Below, piece after piece: positions 5,058 through 6,633 of a stretch of DNA of 6,633 nt (its first letter is position 1; every line of letters starts with the position of its first letter). The stretch is from contig CAAGIS010000202.1 of the NCBI GenBank assembly GCA_900769985.1, forward strand, positions 1-6,633. Direction: 5' to 3'. This stretch comes from Spirochaetia bacterium (GTDB lineage: Bacteria > Spirochaetota > Spirochaetia > Treponematales > Treponemataceae). A model generated the notes under the pieces. The model did not search any database. It was not told where the DNA came from and saw nothing but the letters and a program-made list of their open reading frames with translations. The translations under genes and the position numbers were made by a program.

Positions 5058-6404
5058 ATGATGAACAAAGATTTTAAGCGCCAGCTGAAAGAAATTGCAT
5101 TGCCGATAACAATTCAGTGCCTTATGCAGTCATCGCTGTCGCTCATTGACCAGATTATGATTGGGAGCCTGGGTAGCGAAAGCATCGCAGGCATCGGACT
5201 TGCAGGAAAATTTACGTCGCTGTATTCGGTTACGCTTGCAGCAGTCGTAACGGTAGCAGGAATTCTCATTGCACAGTACCGCGGCGCAAAGGACGACAAG
5301 GGAGTAAGCGACAGTTTTTTCTTTCCGTTTTATTTTGCGCTCATTCTGACGGCAATTTTTTCCGTGCTTTCGGTTTGCGCGCCAAAAGCAATAATGGCAA
5401 TTTATTCAAACGATGCAAGCACAATCGAAAAAGCCGCCGTCTACTTAAAATGGCGCAGTGCCGAATATCTCCCGTCCGCAGTCACGCTTTTTGTTTCTAC
5501 AATGCTCCGCAACATGAACAGGGCAAAGCTTCCTGCGGTGGCTGGAGTTGTAGCGATTATTTCAAACACTGTGCTGAACTGGCTTTTGATTTTTGGAATC
5601 GGGATTTTTCCGCGGATGGAAGCCGCAGGAGCTGCCCTTGCAACTTCACTTTCGCGCTGTCTTGAAATGGCAATCGTCCTTGCCCTTTTTATAAAGGAAA
5701 AGAAAGCGCAGGACGTTTACCTTAAACCTGCCCTGCACTTTTCAAAGGAATTCATAAAGAAAGCTGTGGAAATTCTCGTTCCCATTCTCATCGGGGAGTT
5801 TTTATGGTCGCTCGGTGAAAATATGTACGCAGTCATCTATGGTCATTTGGGAACTGAACCTTGCGCGGCAATGACGCTGATGTATCCGATTCAGGGAATT
5901 GCAATCGGTGCGCTCTGCGGTGTTTCTTCTGCCGCAGGAATCATCACTGGAAATTCGCTTGGTGCAAACGATGAAGAAAAAGCATGGAGTCAGGCACTTG
6001 ATTTTGTGCGCCTTACTGTAATTTCTGGAATTGCAATCGGTGTTATCGTCTGCGTGCTTTCTCCGTTCTACGTAAAGCTTTTTAACGTTGCGCCTGAAAC
6101 ACGCGTTGTAACGGTAAAAATTTTGATTGCGTTTGCGCTTGTGTTTACTGCAAAAGTATTCAACATGGTTGTTGGTGGCGGCGTTCTGCAAAGCGGCGGT
6201 CAGACAAAGTTTATGACGGCGGTGAACATCATCGGAACATGGGGATTCGGTGTTCCGCTCGGATTTGTAAGCGCTTATGTGTTCCACCTTCCAATCTGGT
6301 GGGTGTATTTTATTCTTTCGCTTGAAGAATACGTGCGCCTTGTAATAAGCGTATGGCTTTTACGTTCGCGCAAATGGATGAGGAACGTAACAGTAAAGGA
6401 GTAG
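5058..6404 (+). CDS. MATE-family multidrug/toxin efflux transporter
   Basis: This 448-aa inner-membrane protein, within the usual 440-480 aa MATE length, expels organic cations, drugs or metabolites in exchange for Na+ or H+. About twelve hydrophobic segments are visible in two similar halves (roughly residues 14-212 and 238-434). Family landmarks are the first-helix region LIDQIMIGSLGSESIAGIGL (29-48), NTVLNWLLIFG (170-180), EAAGAALATSLSR (188-200), GNSLGAND (298-305) and LQSGGQTKF (377-385). The motif AAGAALATSLSR is characteristic of MATE helices 5/6. The two adjacent start codons (5058, 5061) lack a Shine-Dalgarno sequence. I keep the first, because the first helix begins soon after and no later start suits. 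It is divergent from an AraC-type regulator, which probably responds to the exported compound. The substrate and coupling ion cannot be read from the sequence. No terminator hairpin is seen after the stop. Confidence 0.93.
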   Translation: MMNKDFKRQLKEIALPITIQCLMQSSLSLIDQIMIGSLGSESIAGIGLAGKFTSLYSVTLAAVVTVAGILIAQYRGAKDDKGVSDSFFFPFYFALILTAIFSVLSVCAPKAIMAIYSNDASTIEKAAVYLKWRSAEYLPSAVTLFVSTMLRNMNRAKLPAVAGVVAIISNTVLNWLLIFGIGIFPRMEAAGAALATSLSRCLEMAIVLALFIKEKKAQDVYLKPALHFSKEFIKKAVEILVPILIGEFLWSLGENMYAVIYGHLGTEPCAAMTLMYPIQGIAIGALCGVSSAAGIITGNSLGANDEEKAWSQALDFVRLTVISGIAIGVIVCVLSPFYVKLFNVAPETRVVTVKILIAFALVFTAKVFNMVVGGGVLQSGGQTKFMTAVNIIGTWGFGVPLGFVSAYVFHLPIWWVYFILSLEEYVRLVISVWLLRSRKWMRNVTVKE

Positions 6405-6415
6405 GAGTTAAGCAA

Positions 6416-6543
6416 ATGACCTTATTAATCGTCAGTCATATTTGAAACAGTTGGACTCAAAAGAGCATAACGGTATGATAAAAATCATCACGGGCCCGAT
6501 TCAATGCACGCTAACGGAATATGTCAATAAAGTTGTCGCATAA
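6416..6543 (+). pseudogene. Remnant of an ATPase gene resembling the AAA/DUF4143 family (5' end only)
   Basis: An open frame from 6412 to the TAA at 6541-6543 reads LINRQSYLKQLDSKEHNG (from 6421) and then MIKIITGP. This resembles the start of the DUF4143-type ATP-binding proteins, which typically continue ITGxRRxGKS (Walker A). Here the sequence breaks off after ITGP: the next residues are IQCTLTEYVNKVVA and then a stop, with no GKS/T. The likely original start, an ATG at 6416 with a GGAG (6404-6407) 8 nt upstream, is in a different frame and stops after nine codons. A one-base loss just after the ATG would explain this. The family match is from memory and only about 25 residues long, so it is tentative. 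The fragment is not expected to encode a working protein. Confidence 0.42.
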
Positions 6544-6555
6544 AAATAAAATTTA

Positions 6556-6633
6556 TTAAGCACTTTTTCGCTCATCTGGATTCAGAACTTCCACTTTTCT
6601 TACTTCATACCGTTTTGTATTTCTTGACCCCCA
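6556..6633 (-). CDS. Unidentified reading frame entering from the right edge (C-terminal 25 residues)
   Basis: On the minus strand one frame is open from the window edge to a TAA at 6556-6558 and ends KVEVLNPDERKSA. The composition (charged, no odd low-complexity runs) looks protein-like, and the other two minus frames are closed by stops. I do not recognise the family, and a frame this short can be open by chance. It would converge with the ATPase remnant, with 12 nt between the two stops and no terminator visible. Confidence 0.22.
   Translation of the reverse strand, partial: WGSRNTKRYEVRKVEVLNPDERKSA

Noticed and set aside
6478..6500. The palindromic GC stretch CGGGCCCG after the exporter gene as a terminator.
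   Set aside because: It is an 8-bp self-complementary sequence with no loop and no T-run, and it lies within the ATPase-like remnant.

Overview
The window looks like chromosomal DNA from an anaerobic, fermentative bacterium. A host-associated spirochaete of the Treponema type is my best guess. That rests on gene content (bacterial HdrABC, a sodium-pump decarboxylase subunit, an AraC/MATE pair) and on the style of the intergenic repeats. It is an inference, as no taxonomic marker is present.

Left part (1-2342, minus strand): a tightly packed operon in the order hdrB-hdrC-hdrA encodes a heterodisulfide-reductase-type electron-transfer complex. hdrB and hdrC overlap by 8 nt, hdrC and hdrA are 5 nt apart, and hdrA runs off the left edge. 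HdrB has two complete CCG domains, HdrC has two 4Fe-4S motifs, and HdrA has its FAD site and a ferredoxin motif. A candidate promoter and two small palindromes lie in the roughly 180-nt leader region.

Middle (2314-3675, minus strand): a single-gene unit encodes an OadB/GcdB/MmdB-type sodium-pumping decarboxylase beta subunit, with no alpha or gamma subunit beside it. It has a good sigma-70-type promoter. The transcript would begin almost directly with an RNA that carries the two signature ends of the yybP-ykoY manganese riboswitch. The last aptamer strand is also the first arm of a strong terminator just before the ribosome binding site, so ligand binding should turn the gene on. A second terminator follows the gene. 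This is the most interesting element of the window.

Repeat island (3676-4019): there is no convincing gene here. It holds a 90-bp-period tandem repeat containing a 9-bp hairpin, then an 8-bp hairpin, then a 16-bp-arm inverted repeat directly after the araC-type gene.

Right part (4020-6404): an AraC-family regulator (minus) and a MATE-family exporter (plus) are divergent across 114 bp. That gap contains an 8-bp-arm inverted repeat. The regulator probably controls the exporter. The regulator's best start has a -10 box 6 nt upstream and no Shine-Dalgarno sequence, so a leaderless mRNA is possible.

Right edge (6405-6633): this looks decayed. It holds a 5' remnant resembling a DUF4143-type ATPase that breaks off inside Walker A, and a short unidentified minus-strand reading frame entering from the edge.
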